A stretch of DNA of 64,000 nt from Roseivirga sp. 4D4 (GTDB lineage Bacteria; Bacteroidota; Bacteroidia; Cytophagales; Cyclobacteriaceae): positions 1,533,001 through 1,597,000 of the forward strand of contig NZ_MDGP01000001.1 of NCBI RefSeq assembly GCF_001747095.1, given 5' to 3'. The notes below the pieces were generated by a model, which worked only from the letters and a program-made list of their open reading frames with translations, searched no databases and was not told the DNA's origin. The position numbers and the translations under genes were made by a program. Position 1 is the stretch's first letter. Each line of letters opens with the position of its first letter. This document shows positions 6,955 to 17,077 of this stretch, one piece after another.

Positions 6955-9351
6955 ATGCGTAAGATTCTCTTATCTCTATCCATAGTGCTTTGGGTTACCA
7001 GTTCATTTGCCCAGAACAAACCACTCACCGATCTCACAGTCGAGGAGATCATGCAATCGCAATCAAAATTTGTCGGAACTCCCCCATCTCGGGTGAGTTG
7101 GTCAAAAGACAGTAAATCCATCTTCTTCAATTGGAACCCGGAAGATTCTGGTCGCGCAACTACTTATAAGGTTGGCAAAAATGGTGGCACCCCAGAAAAG
7201 GCTGACGACAGAAATGAGGGCTGGCCTTCGTCATATGTCTATAATGACAATGAGAGTAAGATTGTCTTTGTTAAAGGCGGAGATGTCTATACTATGGATG
7301 TCAAATCCAAAGCAGAAACTCAAATCACAGCAACTAATGCCAGAGAGAGTAATGCAAGATTTCACAACAATGATGTAATCACATTTGTATCGGAGAATAA
7401 TCTGTTTTCGGTTAATACAAAAACTGGTTTGATTACTCAGTTGACCAACATCATTATTGAGTCAGAAAATGATGACTCCCCAAGAAGAACTACCAGGAAC
7501 CAAAACTCAGGGAATAGTGAACAAGACAGTTGGTTGAGAAAGGATCAATTGGTGACCTCAAGCATTCTTGAGGAGCGTAGAAATCGACCGCGTAATCAAA
7601 ATCGCTTCCGTAACTTTTCAAATCAGGCACAAAGCCCTGCTAGTAGACGGAGCTCTATTAAGCTTCCTAACGTTAGAAACTTAAGACTCTCGCCTGACGG
7701 CAACTATGTGAGCTTCAGTGTCTATTATGCTCCAGAAAAAGGGGCAAAAAACACTATTGTACCCAATTATGTGACTTCTACCGGTTACACCACAGATATT
7801 CGTGCAAGAAGTAAAGTTGGAGGAGAACAAGGTCATAGTAAGATTGGCATCTATAACATTGGTGAGGATGAGCATTACATGTTAGATACAGAAAAGCTAC
7901 CAGGCATATCTGATCTCCCTGATTATGTAAAAGACTACCCTGATCGTGAGGTTGAGGCTAAACCAAGATTGGTTTCTGCTAATACCATTCTATGGTCGAA
8001 AGATGGGCAGTACACTGTAGTGCACTTTGCCTCTCATGACAATAAAGACCGTTGGATCATGCGATTACTTCCTGATTCGGGAGATTTGATCGAAGTTGAT
8101 AGACAAAGAGATGAGGCATGGATTGCAGGCCCAGGTATTGGCAGTGAGTTCGGTTCGGGTACACTAGGGTTCCTTCCAGACAACAAAACCATTTACTTCC
8201 AGTCGGAAAAATCCGGTTACTCCCACCTCTATTTACACGACTTTTCAAATGGTGTACAAACACAACTTACTTCAGGAAATTACGAGGTGTATAGCCCTTC
8301 GCTTTCCAAAGATGGCTCTAAGTGGTACTTCACGGCAAATATGAAGCACCCTGGCATCAGGCATTTCTACAGCATGCCAGTTAAGGGAGGTAAAATCACT
8401 CAAATCACTACTGAGGATGGTAATAATCAAGTCACACTATCTCCAGACGAAAAGACTTTGGCTGTGCTTCACTCCTATATTGACCGACCTAATGAGCTCT
8501 TTGTACAAGCCAACAAACCAGGAGCAAAGAGAACACAGCTAACTGAGAGTTTGCAAGATGGATTTAAGCAGTACGATTGGTATCAGCCCGAAATTGTGAC
8601 ATTCACTGCTGAAGATGGCGCTACAGTTCATGCAAGACTATACAAACCTGAGAATCCGAATGGAGCGGGTGTGATCTTCGTGCACGGAGCAGGTTACTTA
8701 CAAAATGTGCATTACTGGTGGAGTACTTACCAGAGAGAGTTCATGTTCAATAATATGCTCAGAGCACAAGGCTATACCGTATTGGATATAGATTATCGCG
8801 CTAGTTCAGGTTATGGAAGAGACTGGAGAACTGGAATTTACCGACACATGGGAGGAAAAGACCTTTCTGACCAGATTGATGGTGCAAAATACCTCAGAGA
8901 AGAGCATGGAGTCGAAGCGGATAGAATCGGAATGTATGGTGGTTCTTATGGTGGCTTCATTACACTCTTCGCGATGTTCCAGCATCCAGATGTAATTAGT
9001 GCCGGTGCTGCATTAAGGTCTGTCACTGACTGGGCACATTACAATCATGGGTATACTTCTAACATTCTTAATACACCAGTCGAAGATCCTATTGCTTACA
9101 AGAGAAGCTCTCCTATCTACTTTGCTGACGGCCTTGAAGGAGACTTGTTGATCGCTCATGGAATGGTAGACACTAATGTGCATTTCCAAGATGTTGTCAG
9201 ACTTGCTCAAAAGCTTATAGAATTAGGAAAAGACAACTGGGAAATGGCACTTTACCCCGTTGAAAATCATGGGTTTACAACACCTTCCAGCTGGACCGAT
9301 GAGTACAAGAGAATTTATAAACTCTTCCAAAATACGATCGGTAAAAAATAG
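6955..9351 (+). CDS. Exported S9 family prolyl oligopeptidase-like peptidase
   Basis: A 798-residue serine peptidase of the DPP-IV/S9 type. A signal peptide (MRKILLSLSIVLWVTSSFAQ) points to export. A beta-propeller of PD40-like repeats fills about residues 25-560, and an alpha/beta hydrolase domain follows. The catalytic triad is S664 in YGGSYGGF, D739 in GMVDTNVHF and H772 in ENHGF. The family cuts short peptides, often after proline or alanine, and is common in Bacteroidota peptide uptake. A low-complexity R/N/S-rich segment near residues 180-240 interrupts the propeller. The gamma-glutamyltransferase gene follows by 21 bases, so both probably form an operon for periplasmic peptide and glutathione breakdown. 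Confidence 0.92.
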   Translation: MRKILLSLSIVLWVTSSFAQNKPLTDLTVEEIMQSQSKFVGTPPSRVSWSKDSKSIFFNWNPEDSGRATTYKVGKNGGTPEKADDRNEGWPSSYVYNDNESKIVFVKGGDVYTMDVKSKAETQITATNARESNARFHNNDVITFVSENNLFSVNTKTGLITQLTNIIIESENDDSPRRTTRNQNSGNSEQDSWLRKDQLVTSSILEERRNRPRNQNRFRNFSNQAQSPASRRSSIKLPNVRNLRLSPDGNYVSFSVYYAPEKGAKNTIVPNYVTSTGYTTDIRARSKVGGEQGHSKIGIYNIGEDEHYMLDTEKLPGISDLPDYVKDYPDREVEAKPRLVSANTILWSKDGQYTVVHFASHDNKDRWIMRLLPDSGDLIEVDRQRDEAWIAGPGIGSEFGSGTLGFLPDNKTIYFQSEKSGYSHLYLHDFSNGVQTQLTSGNYEVYSPSLSKDGSKWYFTANMKHPGIRHFYSMPVKGGKITQITTEDGNNQVTLSPDEKTLAVLHSYIDRPNELFVQANKPGAKRTQLTESLQDGFKQYDWYQPEIVTFTAEDGATVHARLYKPENPNGAGVIFVHGAGYLQNVHYWWSTYQREFMFNNMLRAQGYTVLDIDYRASSGYGRDWRTGIYRHMGGKDLSDQIDGAKYLREEHGVEADRIGMYGGSYGGFITLFAMFQHPDVISAGAALRSVTDWAHYNHGYTSNILNTPVEDPIAYKRSSPIYFADGLEGDLLIAHGMVDTNVHFQDVVRLAQKLIELGKDNWEMALYPVENHGFTTPSSWTDEYKRIYKLFQNTIGKK

Positions 9352-9372
9352 ACCTTAAAGCCTGAGTATATC

Positions 9373-11076
9373 ATGAAAAAGTTCCTATCGCTATTACTTC
9401 TATTAGCAGTATTTACTTGCCAAAAGCCACCAGTCAAAGTCTCATTTGAGAACAGAGGACTCATTGCCGAGCAGGCAATGGTGGTCTCAGCTCACCCATT
9501 GGCTTCCAAAGTAGGCAAAGAGATTATGGAACAAGGTGGCAATGCGGTAGATGCAGCAATCGCTACACAGTTTGCTTTGGCAGTAGTATACCCGGGCGCA
9601 GGCAATATTGGCGGTGGTGGTTTTATGGTGAGCAGAATGGCGAATGGAGAAATTGCAGCGCTCGACTACCGTGAAAAGGCGCCTCTAGCCGGAGGACGTG
9701 ATATGTATCTAGATGCCAATGGTGATGTCATCCCAATGGCAAGTGTTCGTGGTCATTTGGCAGCCGGTGTACCTGGAACCGTAGCAGGCTTGGAGGCTGC
9801 CCACAAGAAATATGGCAAGTTAGATTGGGCTAGCCTGGTACAACCAGCCATTGATCTTGCTGCAAATGGATGGGAACTGACTGCAAGAGAAGCTAGAGGT
9901 CTGAACGGGAATCGAAAAGTATTCATAGAATACAATACCGTCCAACCAGACTTCTTTTTGGCAGAGGAAGGTTCAGAATGGAAGGAAGGTGATATTGTAA
10001 GCATTCCTGACCTGGCAAAAACCTTGGAAAGGATCAGAGATAATGGCAGAGATGGTTTTTACAAAGGCGAAACCGCTAAACTGATCGTTGCCGAAATGGA
10101 AAGAGGCAATGGTCTAATCTCACTCAAGGATCTCGAAGACTATGATGCAGTTTGGCGTACTCCTGTTTCTGGAGAATACAGGGGTTACGAGTTCATTTCC
10201 ATGCCCCCTCCTTCCAGTGGAGGTATCGCTCTTTCACAGCTCTTCCACGCAGTTGAGCCTTTTGACTTGAGTACAATGGGCTTTCATAGTCCAGAAGCGA
10301 TCCATTTAATTGCAGAAGCGGAAAGAAGGGCCTATGCCGATAGAGCAGCTCACTTGGGGGATCCGGACTTTTACGATGTACCTAGAGAAGGGCTCCTAGA
10401 TAAAAACTATACAACAGCTCGAATGGCATCCTTTGACCCCAATAATGCTACGCCAAGCTCGGAAATAAATGCAGGCACCCCTGCACCCAAAGAGAGTGAA
10501 GAAACTACTCATCTATCAGTTGTAGATAAATGGGGAAATGCGGTTTCCGTGACCACAACCCTAAATGGTGGTATGGGAAGCAAAGTATTTGTAGGAGGAG
10601 CTGGTTTTCTACTCAATAATGAGATGGACGATTTTAGCGCTAAGCCAGGTACACCTAACATGTATGGTTTGGTTGGCGGAGAAGCCAATGCCATAGAACC
10701 CGGAAAGCGCATGCTGAGCTCTATGACACCTTCCATCGTATCGAAAGATGGAGAGCTTTTTATGGTAGTTGGTACTCCAGGTGGATCGACAATTATTACC
10801 TCCGTCTTTCAGACGATAATTAATGTGGTTGACTTTGACATGACAATGCAACAAGCTGTTACAGCACCTCGCTTTCATCATCAATGGTTACCAGATGTTA
10901 TCCAGGCGGAAAGAAATGCTTTTGACAGTCTACTTACAAGCAATCTCGAAGCAAAAGGGCATAAACTTAGGTCAAGAGGAACAATCGGCAGAGTAGATGC
11001 CATCTTAGTACTTCCGAATGGTAAATTAGAAGCTGGTGCAGACCCGCGTGGAGATGATACCGCGGCCGGATATTAA
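9373..11076 (+). CDS. ggt: Gamma-glutamyltransferase lipoprotein
   Basis: A 567-residue gamma-glutamyltransferase, which cleaves or transfers the gamma-glutamyl group of glutathione and related compounds. It is made as a precursor that cuts itself: T379 in EETTHLS is the expected nucleophile and the new N-terminus of the small subunit. [10 protein letters not shown] near the N-terminus and the GTPGGSTI loop near residue 470 are family hallmarks. Unlike the soluble periplasmic Escherichia coli enzyme, it carries a lipoprotein signal with C16 in VFTCQK, so it is probably membrane-anchored. It follows the S9 peptidase by 21 bases. Confidence 0.94.
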   Translation: MKKFLSLLLLLAVFTCQKPPVKVSFENRGLIAEQAMVVSAHPLASKVGKEIMEQGGNAVDAAIATQFALAVVYPGAGNIGGGGFMVSRMANGEIAALDYREKAPLAGGRDMYLDANGDVIPMASVRGHLAAGVPGTVAGLEAAHKKYGKLDWASLVQPAIDLAANGWELTAREARGLNGNRKVFIEYNTVQPDFFLAEEGSEWKEGDIVSIPDLAKTLERIRDNGRDGFYKGETAKLIVAEMERGNGLISLKDLEDYDAVWRTPVSGEYRGYEFISMPPPSSGGIALSQLFHAVEPFDLSTMGFHSPEAIHLIAEAERRAYADRAAHLGDPDFYDVPREGLLDKNYTTARMASFDPNNATPSSEINAGTPAPKESEETTHLSVVDKWGNAVSVTTTLNGGMGSKVFVGGAGFLLNNEMDDFSAKPGTPNMYGLVGGEANAIEPGKRMLSSMTPSIVSKDGELFMVVGTPGGSTIITSVFQTIINVVDFDMTMQQAVTAPRFHHQWLPDVIQAERNAFDSLLTSNLEAKGHKLRSRGTIGRVDAILVLPNGKLEAGADPRGDDTAAGY

Positions 11077-11126
11077 TTTTCCTCCTAGTCGATTTAGGTA
11101 ATTTTCTTTTTGGTTATCTTTAAGGT

Positions 11127-12128
11127 ATGCGATGCATTATTGCATTCCTTTTACTCACCACAACAACAGTCTACAGCCAACAATTGCTGCCAAGCTTTGA
11201 CTCAGAGCTAATAGAATCGGTATATATTGACGACAACCTTCGTAATGCGCCTAAGGAGTACTTCATCAAGATTTATGAGTACAACAAAGATTCAGCACGA
11301 TTAATCAAATCACCGATTATCCCCTATTACCTTTTGGAAAATGGACAGGTCAAAGAGGTCCAGTTTAGAGAGAAAAATGAGGTTTTAAAATCTCATTTCT
11401 TTGATAGCCATGGCCGGATAGTAGTTCAAAGGAGGTTTGGCTTTCAGGAGAACATGCCCAAAATAACCTATGAGTATCATGATGATTCATTTGAGGCGAT
11501 TGAAACTATCTATAGACTTGGGGATCGTGTACACTCTAAATCGGTGATCAAATACAATACACAATTGCAGGTTGTGGCCAAAGAAGAGTATCGTGGGAAA
11601 GACAAATTGAATCGTTTCTGGAAATACCACTACAACGAACACAATGACCTTATTGCTGATGAATTCTATGATGCATACAATGGTATTGACAAGCCAACCG
11701 ACTCTTTAAAGGTTGAATATCGCTATGATGATTTTCAACGCAAGATTTCCAGGCATGATTACAGAACCAACCATCTGGAATCAAGAACAGATTACGCGTA
11801 TTTTCCTGATTCTGCTGTCAAGCAGACTACTTTCTTCAGTTTTGATGGTGTGCCAAAAGAAAGGCACCTTGAAGTAAAACAAGACTCCTTAAGGGTGATG
11901 GTAAGAGGTTTTTTCCAAAATGGTGATACCGTAAATTTCAGGTCTCGCTTTAAGGAAATCTACCTTTATGGGGACTTAGTAGAATACGAAAGCAGGACGA
12001 TCCGAGGCACCTATGTGGATCGTTTCACCACCTTCTATGAATATGATGAAATGGGTAACTGGATCAAGAAAACTACCTACTCCAATGGTGTAGTAATCAA
12101 AAAGGAAGAAAGAACCATTCTCTACTGA
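11127..12128 (+). CDS. Exported protein with YD/RHS-like tyrosine-rich strands, unknown function
   Basis: A 333-residue protein with a clear signal peptide (about residues 1-17, ending VYSQ). The mature part is rich in Y, D, R and K and shows recurrent segments such as ITYEYHD, WKYHYNEHNDL, VEYRYDDFQRK and FYEYDEMGNW. These resemble degenerate YD (RHS-type) repeats that form stacked beta strands, though it is far too short to be a toxin shell. It is not recognised as a named family. The sequence TATCTTTA just before the ATG is one mismatch from the -7 box. It shares one base (TGATG) with the next gene, so the two are translationally coupled. Confidence 0.7.
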   Translation: MRCIIAFLLLTTTTVYSQQLLPSFDSELIESVYIDDNLRNAPKEYFIKIYEYNKDSARLIKSPIIPYYLLENGQVKEVQFREKNEVLKSHFFDSHGRIVVQRRFGFQENMPKITYEYHDDSFEAIETIYRLGDRVHSKSVIKYNTQLQVVAKEEYRGKDKLNRFWKYHYNEHNDLIADEFYDAYNGIDKPTDSLKVEYRYDDFQRKISRHDYRTNHLESRTDYAYFPDSAVKQTTFFSFDGVPKERHLEVKQDSLRVMVRGFFQNGDTVNFRSRFKEIYLYGDLVEYESRTIRGTYVDRFTTFYEYDEMGNWIKKTTYSNGVVIKKEERTILY

Positions 12129-12535
12129 TGATCATGGATAAGCCTAACATCTTCACTGAGACCGTTATTGTTGAAAAGGATCATTTAGATGAGCTCAATC
12201 ATGTCAACAACGTTCAGTACTTACAATGGATTCAGGACATTGCCAAGCATCACTGGGAAGCCCGAGCGGATAAAATATGGCTAGAAAAATACGCTTGGGT
12301 CGCTTTAAACCACTTCATTGAATACAAGAAACCCGCTTTCCTTGGTGAAAATCTGTTATTGCAAACACATGTACATGAGTTTGAGGGTGTCAAGTCCAAT
12401 CGGTTGGTGAGAATTAGCAATCAGGAAACTGGAGACCTCCTAGTACAATCAAGTACGTCTTGGTGCGTTATCGATCGTGATAGAAACAAGCCCACAAGAG
12501 TTTTAGAAGCGATGGTTAAAGCTTTTTCGGACTAA
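12128..12535 (+). CDS. Acyl-CoA/acyl-ACP thioesterase, hotdog fold
   Basis: A 135-residue 4HBT-type thioesterase. The segment LDELNHVNNVQYLQWIQD (about residues 19-36) is the family active-site signature: an acidic residue and NHVNN leading into the hotdog helix. Enzymes of this type release fatty acids from CoA or ACP in the cytoplasm. Start codons at 12128 and 12134 are both possible; the first overlaps the upstream stop by one base. The 3' end overlaps the convergent lipoprotein gene by four bases. Confidence 0.87.
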   Translation: MIMDKPNIFTETVIVEKDHLDELNHVNNVQYLQWIQDIAKHHWEARADKIWLEKYAWVALNHFIEYKKPAFLGENLLLQTHVHEFEGVKSNRLVRISNQETGDLLVQSSTSWCVIDRDRNKPTRVLEAMVKAFSD

Positions 12536-13041
12536 TTGGTTTTCTCCGTTCGGCTTTCTACAGCTAATTTCATAAACCTTGCAGGGTAATCGATATAGTC
12601 GATATGCCTTGTAATCTTTCCGTGCTCATTGAAGTACAGCCAAATCGTAAAACGCCACTGATGTTCCTTTGCCATCAACTCACCTCCAAAGTAAAAGGGG
12701 GTGAAATAGCCTCGACCTACGGCAGAACTATCAGTTACTGCTAAATCTTCAACAATAAGTGTTTTGGGGTAATCAGGATGCTTCCGAAATGCAGTATCGG
12801 GCCAATTGTAAAAATCTATGAACTGATTCTTATCATAACTTAGTGCAAAGACAACATCTTCAAAAACCAGGTCATCAGCATATTGATTAATGAACCCAGG
12901 CCAATCAGATCGATCGGCATACATTTCAAAGTATTTTTCAGCCCGATTTCGTGTTTTACTCTTCTGATCAATGCCACAAGAGGATGTAATAGTAACAACT
13001 GATATAAGTAGAAAAGTCCTCAGGTAGCTACGAAGACACAT
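12532..13041 (-). CDS. Lipoprotein with NTF2/SnoaL-like fold
   Basis: A 169-residue lipoprotein (lipobox ITSSC, C22). The mature part looks like a SnoaL/NTF2-like domain: an N-terminal helix (AEKYFEMYADRSDWPGFINQ), then LVFEDVVFA, a middle helix, and strands ending FTIWLYFNEHGKITRHIDYIDYP, the usual conical fold. In this superfamily the pocket may be catalytic or only ligand binding; no function can be named. It lies eight bases downstream of the OmpA-family gene, with which it likely forms an operon. Confidence 0.75.
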   Translation of the reverse strand: MCLRSYLRTFLLISVVTITSSCGIDQKSKTRNRAEKYFEMYADRSDWPGFINQYADDLVFEDVVFALSYDKNQFIDFYNWPDTAFRKHPDYPKTLIVEDLAVTDSSAVGRGYFTPFYFGGELMAKEHQWRFTIWLYFNEHGKITRHIDYIDYPARFMKLAVESRTEKTN

Positions 13042-13049
13042 AGGTGCTT

Positions 13050-14756
13050 TTACTTGATAATGACAAACTCCACCCTACGATTGATTTCGATACCCTCAGG
13101 GCTCTTGTTATCGCTTAAAGGTTTGGTTCCTCCATACCCAACATAATCAATTCTGCTTCCGTCAATTCCCTTTGAAAGCATATAGTCTCTCACTGTTTTG
13201 ACACGCGCCTCTGACAGCTCTTGCAAGAGTTTTTCATCACCTCGATTGTCTGTATGACCTTCAAGACGTATCGCCATGCCTGGATTGTCCTTCATCAGTT
13301 GGATCAATTCATCAATTTGTTTTGTTGCCTCTTCCGGATTTGCAAATGAAGCCCTGGCTCGGTTGAATAGAATATTCTCGATTTCAACTGTAGTACCTAC
13401 CTCTTCTCTCGTAAGTAGCAATCGTTCAATTCCATCTGCTGCATTCGAGGATGCCTGACCTGCCTTGAACAGCTTTTGATACTTAAGATATCCTCCCAAC
13501 TCAATAGACACCTTCAAATCTGTGCCTTCTTCTAGGGTAAGCTCAAAACGCTTTGAAGGAGAAGCAATGTCAGCAGTCTTAATAGTCCTTTCTTCACCAT
13601 TATAGGTCAAGACCACATCGGCATCTATCAAAGCTTCTGTGCGATTGTCCAACACCTCAAAAACCATCAATATCTGCTTCTTAGGTTCTTCAACAGGTAT
13701 AACCACCTCCTCTTTCACTTCTTCCTTGGGCTTTTCGATTACCTCTTCTTCCTTTTTCTCTTCTGCTCCTACTTCTTCTGACTTCTCTTCTACAACTTTC
13801 TCTTCTTCTGCTTGGACCACTGGAACGGTAACTTCTACTTCTTCCGCCTCAGGAATACCATCAGCCATTGAATAAGCGAATATATCTCCAAAGCCTTCGC
13901 TGTTTTGAGTAGAGGAGAAATAGGCTACTTCGTCTCCTCCAATAAATGAGAGTCCTTGTTCGGCACCTACTGTATTTAAAGCTTCACCTAAATTTTGTGG
14001 TGTAGTCCACTCCATCCATGAACTATCACTCTTTCGTTCAGACATAAAAATATCTCGTCCGCCTGATCCACCATGACCGTTGGAAGTGAAGTACAATGAC
14101 TTCATATCACTAGAAAGGAAGGGTGCCCATTCCTGAGCATAGGTATTGAGCACATTTCCCATATTCTTAGGCTGACTCCATTCACCATTATCTCCCTTAT
14201 AAGAGATGTATAGATCCTCATTGCCTTCGGTTTCATAAGATTGAATGGCCATAATAATGACTTTCTCATCCTTAGAGATTGTAGCACTGATGTGCGCAGA
14301 TTCATTAGAAAAAAACTGAATAGGGAGCTTTTTGGGCACTGCCCATACACCATCCTTCAGGCTGGAGACTGAAATTCCATTCTTGAGTTTACTTATACCT
14401 CTTCCTTCAGGGTCAAAGAAATTGAGAAGATACATGCGCTGACCATCAGCACTAAAGCCTACAACACCATTCAGTCCGGGGTGATTGATATCAGCACCCG
14501 CATGTACAGGCTGTGACCAGCCATCACCAGTCTTTTGACTATACCAAATATCTCCTTGGTCAAGTACTCCACCAATATTGGCAGGGTGGCCTACTCTTGT
14601 AAAGAAGAGGGTTTGCCCATCTGGGCTCAGCATAGGACTATGCTCATCATAAGACGAGTTGATTCCATCGATTCGAATATGGGCTAGTTCTTGTCCTGAT
14701 AAGGCAAAACAGCCTGAAAAAATCATCGAGATGATTATCGCAACACGCTTATACAT
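13050..14756 (-). CDS. OmpA-family outer-membrane protein with PD40 propeller
   Basis: A 568-residue exported protein. After a signal peptide (about 1-21) come PD40/WD40-like propeller repeats with SPMLSPDGQTLFFTR and FLSSDMKSLYFTSN type strands (to about 290). A linker of about 65 residues made almost only of E, K, V and P follows, then a short beta domain (about 355-440) and a C-terminal OmpA peptidoglycan-binding domain with LEGHTDNRG, LSEARVKTVRDYM and NRRVEFVI. Proteins like this anchor to the cell wall and are common in Bacteroidota, some linked to gliding or type IX secretion. The repetitive linker is unusually uniform. Confidence 0.9.
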   Translation of the reverse strand: MYKRVAIIISMIFSGCFALSGQELAHIRIDGINSSYDEHSPMLSPDGQTLFFTRVGHPANIGGVLDQGDIWYSQKTGDGWSQPVHAGADINHPGLNGVVGFSADGQRMYLLNFFDPEGRGISKLKNGISVSSLKDGVWAVPKKLPIQFFSNESAHISATISKDEKVIIMAIQSYETEGNEDLYISYKGDNGEWSQPKNMGNVLNTYAQEWAPFLSSDMKSLYFTSNGHGGSGGRDIFMSERKSDSSWMEWTTPQNLGEALNTVGAEQGLSFIGGDEVAYFSSTQNSEGFGDIFAYSMADGIPEAEEVEVTVPVVQAEEEKVVEEKSEEVGAEEKKEEEVIEKPKEEVKEEVVIPVEEPKKQILMVFEVLDNRTEALIDADVVLTYNGEERTIKTADIASPSKRFELTLEEGTDLKVSIELGGYLKYQKLFKAGQASSNAADGIERLLLTREEVGTTVEIENILFNRARASFANPEEATKQIDELIQLMKDNPGMAIRLEGHTDNRGDEKLLQELSEARVKTVRDYMLSKGIDGSRIDYVGYGGTKPLSDNKSPEGIEINRRVEFVIIK

Positions 14757-14926
14757 GAGTTATGTCGAATTAAAATTATTGAACATCGACATGATTGAGA
14801 CAATCATATCTGGATAGACCATGCTATCCTGCTCAGCACAAATTAAATAAAATGAAATCAGAAAGGCTAGCTGACCAGAAAGAGTGTCTATTCAAGGCCT
14901 TTTTACACCCTACGGCTAAAGGAAAA

Positions 14927-15829
14927 CTAGAAATATATTTCTTGCGCTAGCCTGTAAGTATTAGCGTGTGCTTCGACTATGTGAGCTATTTTTTCAGAGT
15001 ACCCCCCACCCATGCAAGCCATTACTGGAACCTTATTCCTGTGACAAAGCTCCAGCACCATACGATCTCTTTTCTTACAACCATCTAGGCTCATACCGAG
15101 CCTTCCTAGTTTGTCGGTTGCCAGTACATCCACGCCTGATTGAAAACAGATAAAATCGGGTTCGAAGTGATCAAAGACTTCATTTAAATGACGGTCCAGA
15201 GTTTTCAGATAGGTTTCATCATCGGTGCCATCAAGCAAGCCAATATCCAAATCGGACTGCTCTTTGTGCATGGGATAATTGGACTTGCCATGCATACTGA
15301 AGGTAAAGACCCGATCTTCATTAGCGAAGATTTCGGCAGTACCATTGCCTTGATGCACATCTAAATCCACAACAAGTATCTTGTATGCCAGACCCTTGTC
15401 CAAAAGATGGTGAGCCGCAATCGCAATGTCGTTGAGTAAGCAGAAGCCTTCTCCACGATCTGTAAAAGCGTGATGCGTTCCTCCCGCTACATTCATTGCG
15501 ACACCATTAGTTAAGGCATACTGAGCACATTTCACGCTTCCATCCATGATCAAGATTTCGCGCGCTACCAATTCATTAGACAGTGGAAAACCAGTTCTCC
15601 GCTCTTCTTGCCTGGTCAATGTCTGATCTTTGAGTTTTTGCCAGTAGACTGGATCATGCGTGCGGACCACTTCAGTATCTGTTAAAGATTCAGGGGCAAA
15701 GAAATTATCTTGATTCACTGTACCCTCATAAAGCAACTGCTCAGGCAACAGGTTGTACTTTTCCATCGGGAAACGATGGTTCTTCGGTAAGGGATGCGCG
15801 TAAATTTCGGACCAGGCGATCTTGAGCAT
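14927..15829 (-). CDS. Histone-deacetylase-family hydrolase (AcuC/HDAC-like)
   Basis: A 300-residue zinc-dependent deacetylase of the histone deacetylase superfamily. The catalytic histidine pair is H119/H120 in GGTHHAF, and the expected zinc ligands are D157 and H159 in DLDVHQGNGT and D234 in SGVDVL. The closing CMGGGYS loop near the C-terminus is also conserved. In bacteria such enzymes deacetylate acetylated lysine, polyamines or other amides in the cytoplasm; the substrate cannot be told here. No chromatin role is implied. It stands alone between the OmpA gene and the serine hydrolase. Confidence 0.92.
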   Translation of the reverse strand: MLKIAWSEIYAHPLPKNHRFPMEKYNLLPEQLLYEGTVNQDNFFAPESLTDTEVVRTHDPVYWQKLKDQTLTRQEERRTGFPLSNELVAREILIMDGSVKCAQYALTNGVAMNVAGGTHHAFTDRGEGFCLLNDIAIAAHHLLDKGLAYKILVVDLDVHQGNGTAEIFANEDRVFTFSMHGKSNYPMHKEQSDLDIGLLDGTDDETYLKTLDRHLNEVFDHFEPDFICFQSGVDVLATDKLGRLGMSLDGCKKRDRMVLELCHRNKVPVMACMGGGYSEKIAHIVEAHANTYRLAQEIYF

Positions 15830-15871
15830 TGGGACTTTTAGCGTAAAAGCTAAAACTCAGCAAAGATGTTT

Positions 15872-17011
15872 TCAATTTCCAATTTCGGCACGAATAATAT
15901 TAGCCATTTGAGGTAATTGCCTCATAATTCCTCTTCGTGGAGCATCCGATGCATTGATTTGATAGCAGATGGAGAACCCAAGGTCTTCGAAATACATCAT
16001 ATTGGTGATATAACCAGGCATAAATCCACTGTGTCCCATTACCCTGCCATTGGGTGAGTTTCTCATGTGGACCCCCAAACCCCAATCACCACCCATTCCG
16101 GTAGCTTCACGTCCATTAAAATACTCTTTGAGCAATGCCTTGTCGAACATTTCTCCCTCGTAGATTTTCTTTGCTAGCACCGCCAAATCTCTGGTGGTAA
16201 TGACCAAACCTCCTCCGGCCCACTCAAACTGCCAATTGTATCGACTTTGTCCATTTTCATTCAGCGCCTTTCCAGGGAAGAAAGGATCTTCTCCATTATA
16301 GCCCTGAGCCAACTTCTCATAGCTCCTACCTGTTTGTCGCACCACATGCTTCAAACCTGCCCTATCCAAAACTCTTGTTTGCACTTCATCATAAAGATCG
16401 TTTCCAGTCACGGCCTCTACGGCCATAGCTACGATAATGTAGTTGGTATCGGAATAGGCGAACTGAGTCCCTGCATTAAACAGTGGCTTATCGTCAAAGA
16501 CATAAGAGAGTAATTCTTCAGGCTTCCAGGTACGATCGACATCGGCCACTACATCCTTTTGGAATGCCTCTTTGAATACATAGCGCGGTATACCACTCTC
16601 ATGTCTCATCAGGTTTCGGAGTGTGAGTTGATTGGCATTTGGTAATCTTTTAAACCAATCGTTTTGGCCTAAGTACTTTTTTATGGGTTGATCTAAATCC
16701 AGCTTACCTTCTTCTACCAATTGCATGACAACAACGGAATAGAATACTTTACCGGTGCTGCCACCAAGCATCTTATGATCAAATTCCATCTCTATTTCAT
16801 TCTCAAGATCGGCATACCCGGCTGTGAGGGTTATCTCTCTTCCACCGGGTAGTGCTGCTGAAAAGCTTACCCCTGGAACGTTGGAAGCCTCATAAATCTC
16901 GGTCAATTTGTCTTTCAGCTTAACAGCTAAATCATTCTTCTCTTGTGATTTAAGGTTCGTCAGGCCGCATGCCAACAAAAAAAACAGTACTGTGATGGTT
17001 CTTTGGATCAT
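15872..17011 (-). CDS. Exported serine hydrolase, beta-lactamase class C fold
   Basis: A 379-residue serine hydrolase of the penicillin-binding/class C beta-lactamase fold. The nucleophile motif is S85-T-G-K88, the second motif is YSDTN (186-190) and the third is probably GHSGF near residue 330. The N-terminus is a signal sequence containing LLAC, so it may be a lipoprotein, or be cut after SQ. Family members include esterases, D-aminopeptidases and peptidoglycan-modifying enzymes; true beta-lactamase activity is unlikely to be safely predicted. A terminator of the upstream gene separates it from its neighbour. Confidence 0.88.
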   Translation of the reverse strand: MIQRTITVLFFLLACGLTNLKSQEKNDLAVKLKDKLTEIYEASNVPGVSFSAALPGGREITLTAGYADLENEIEMEFDHKMLGGSTGKVFYSVVVMQLVEEGKLDLDQPIKKYLGQNDWFKRLPNANQLTLRNLMRHESGIPRYVFKEAFQKDVVADVDRTWKPEELLSYVFDDKPLFNAGTQFAYSDTNYIIVAMAVEAVTGNDLYDEVQTRVLDRAGLKHVVRQTGRSYEKLAQGYNGEDPFFPGKALNENGQSRYNWQFEWAGGGLVITTRDLAVLAKKIYEGEMFDKALLKEYFNGREATGMGGDWGLGVHMRNSPNGRVMGHSGFMPGYITNMMYFEDLGFSICYQINASDAPRRGIMRQLPQMANIIRAEIGN

Positions 17012-17024
17012 ATCGGAAATTAAT

Positions 17025-17052
17025 AAAAAAGGCCGCTAGTTTAGTAGCGGCC
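17025..17052 (-). terminator. Terminator of the acidic hypothetical gene
   Basis: Perfect 8-bp stem GGCCGCTA / TAGCGGCC with a six-base loop; read on the minus strand it is followed by TTTTTTATTA. Confidence 0.9.
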
Positions 17053-17077
17053 TCTGATGTCATTATTGCGAAATTTC

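Noticed and set aside
14927..15829. Eukaryotic-type histone deacetylase as a sign of transfer
   Set aside because: HDAC-like (AcuC) enzymes are common in bacteria, and codon use looks like that of the neighbours.
15872..17011. Beta-lactamase resistance gene
   Set aside because: The fold and S-x-x-K motif are shared by many esterases and peptidases; nothing shows drug hydrolysis. The same applies to the protein at 45474-46550.
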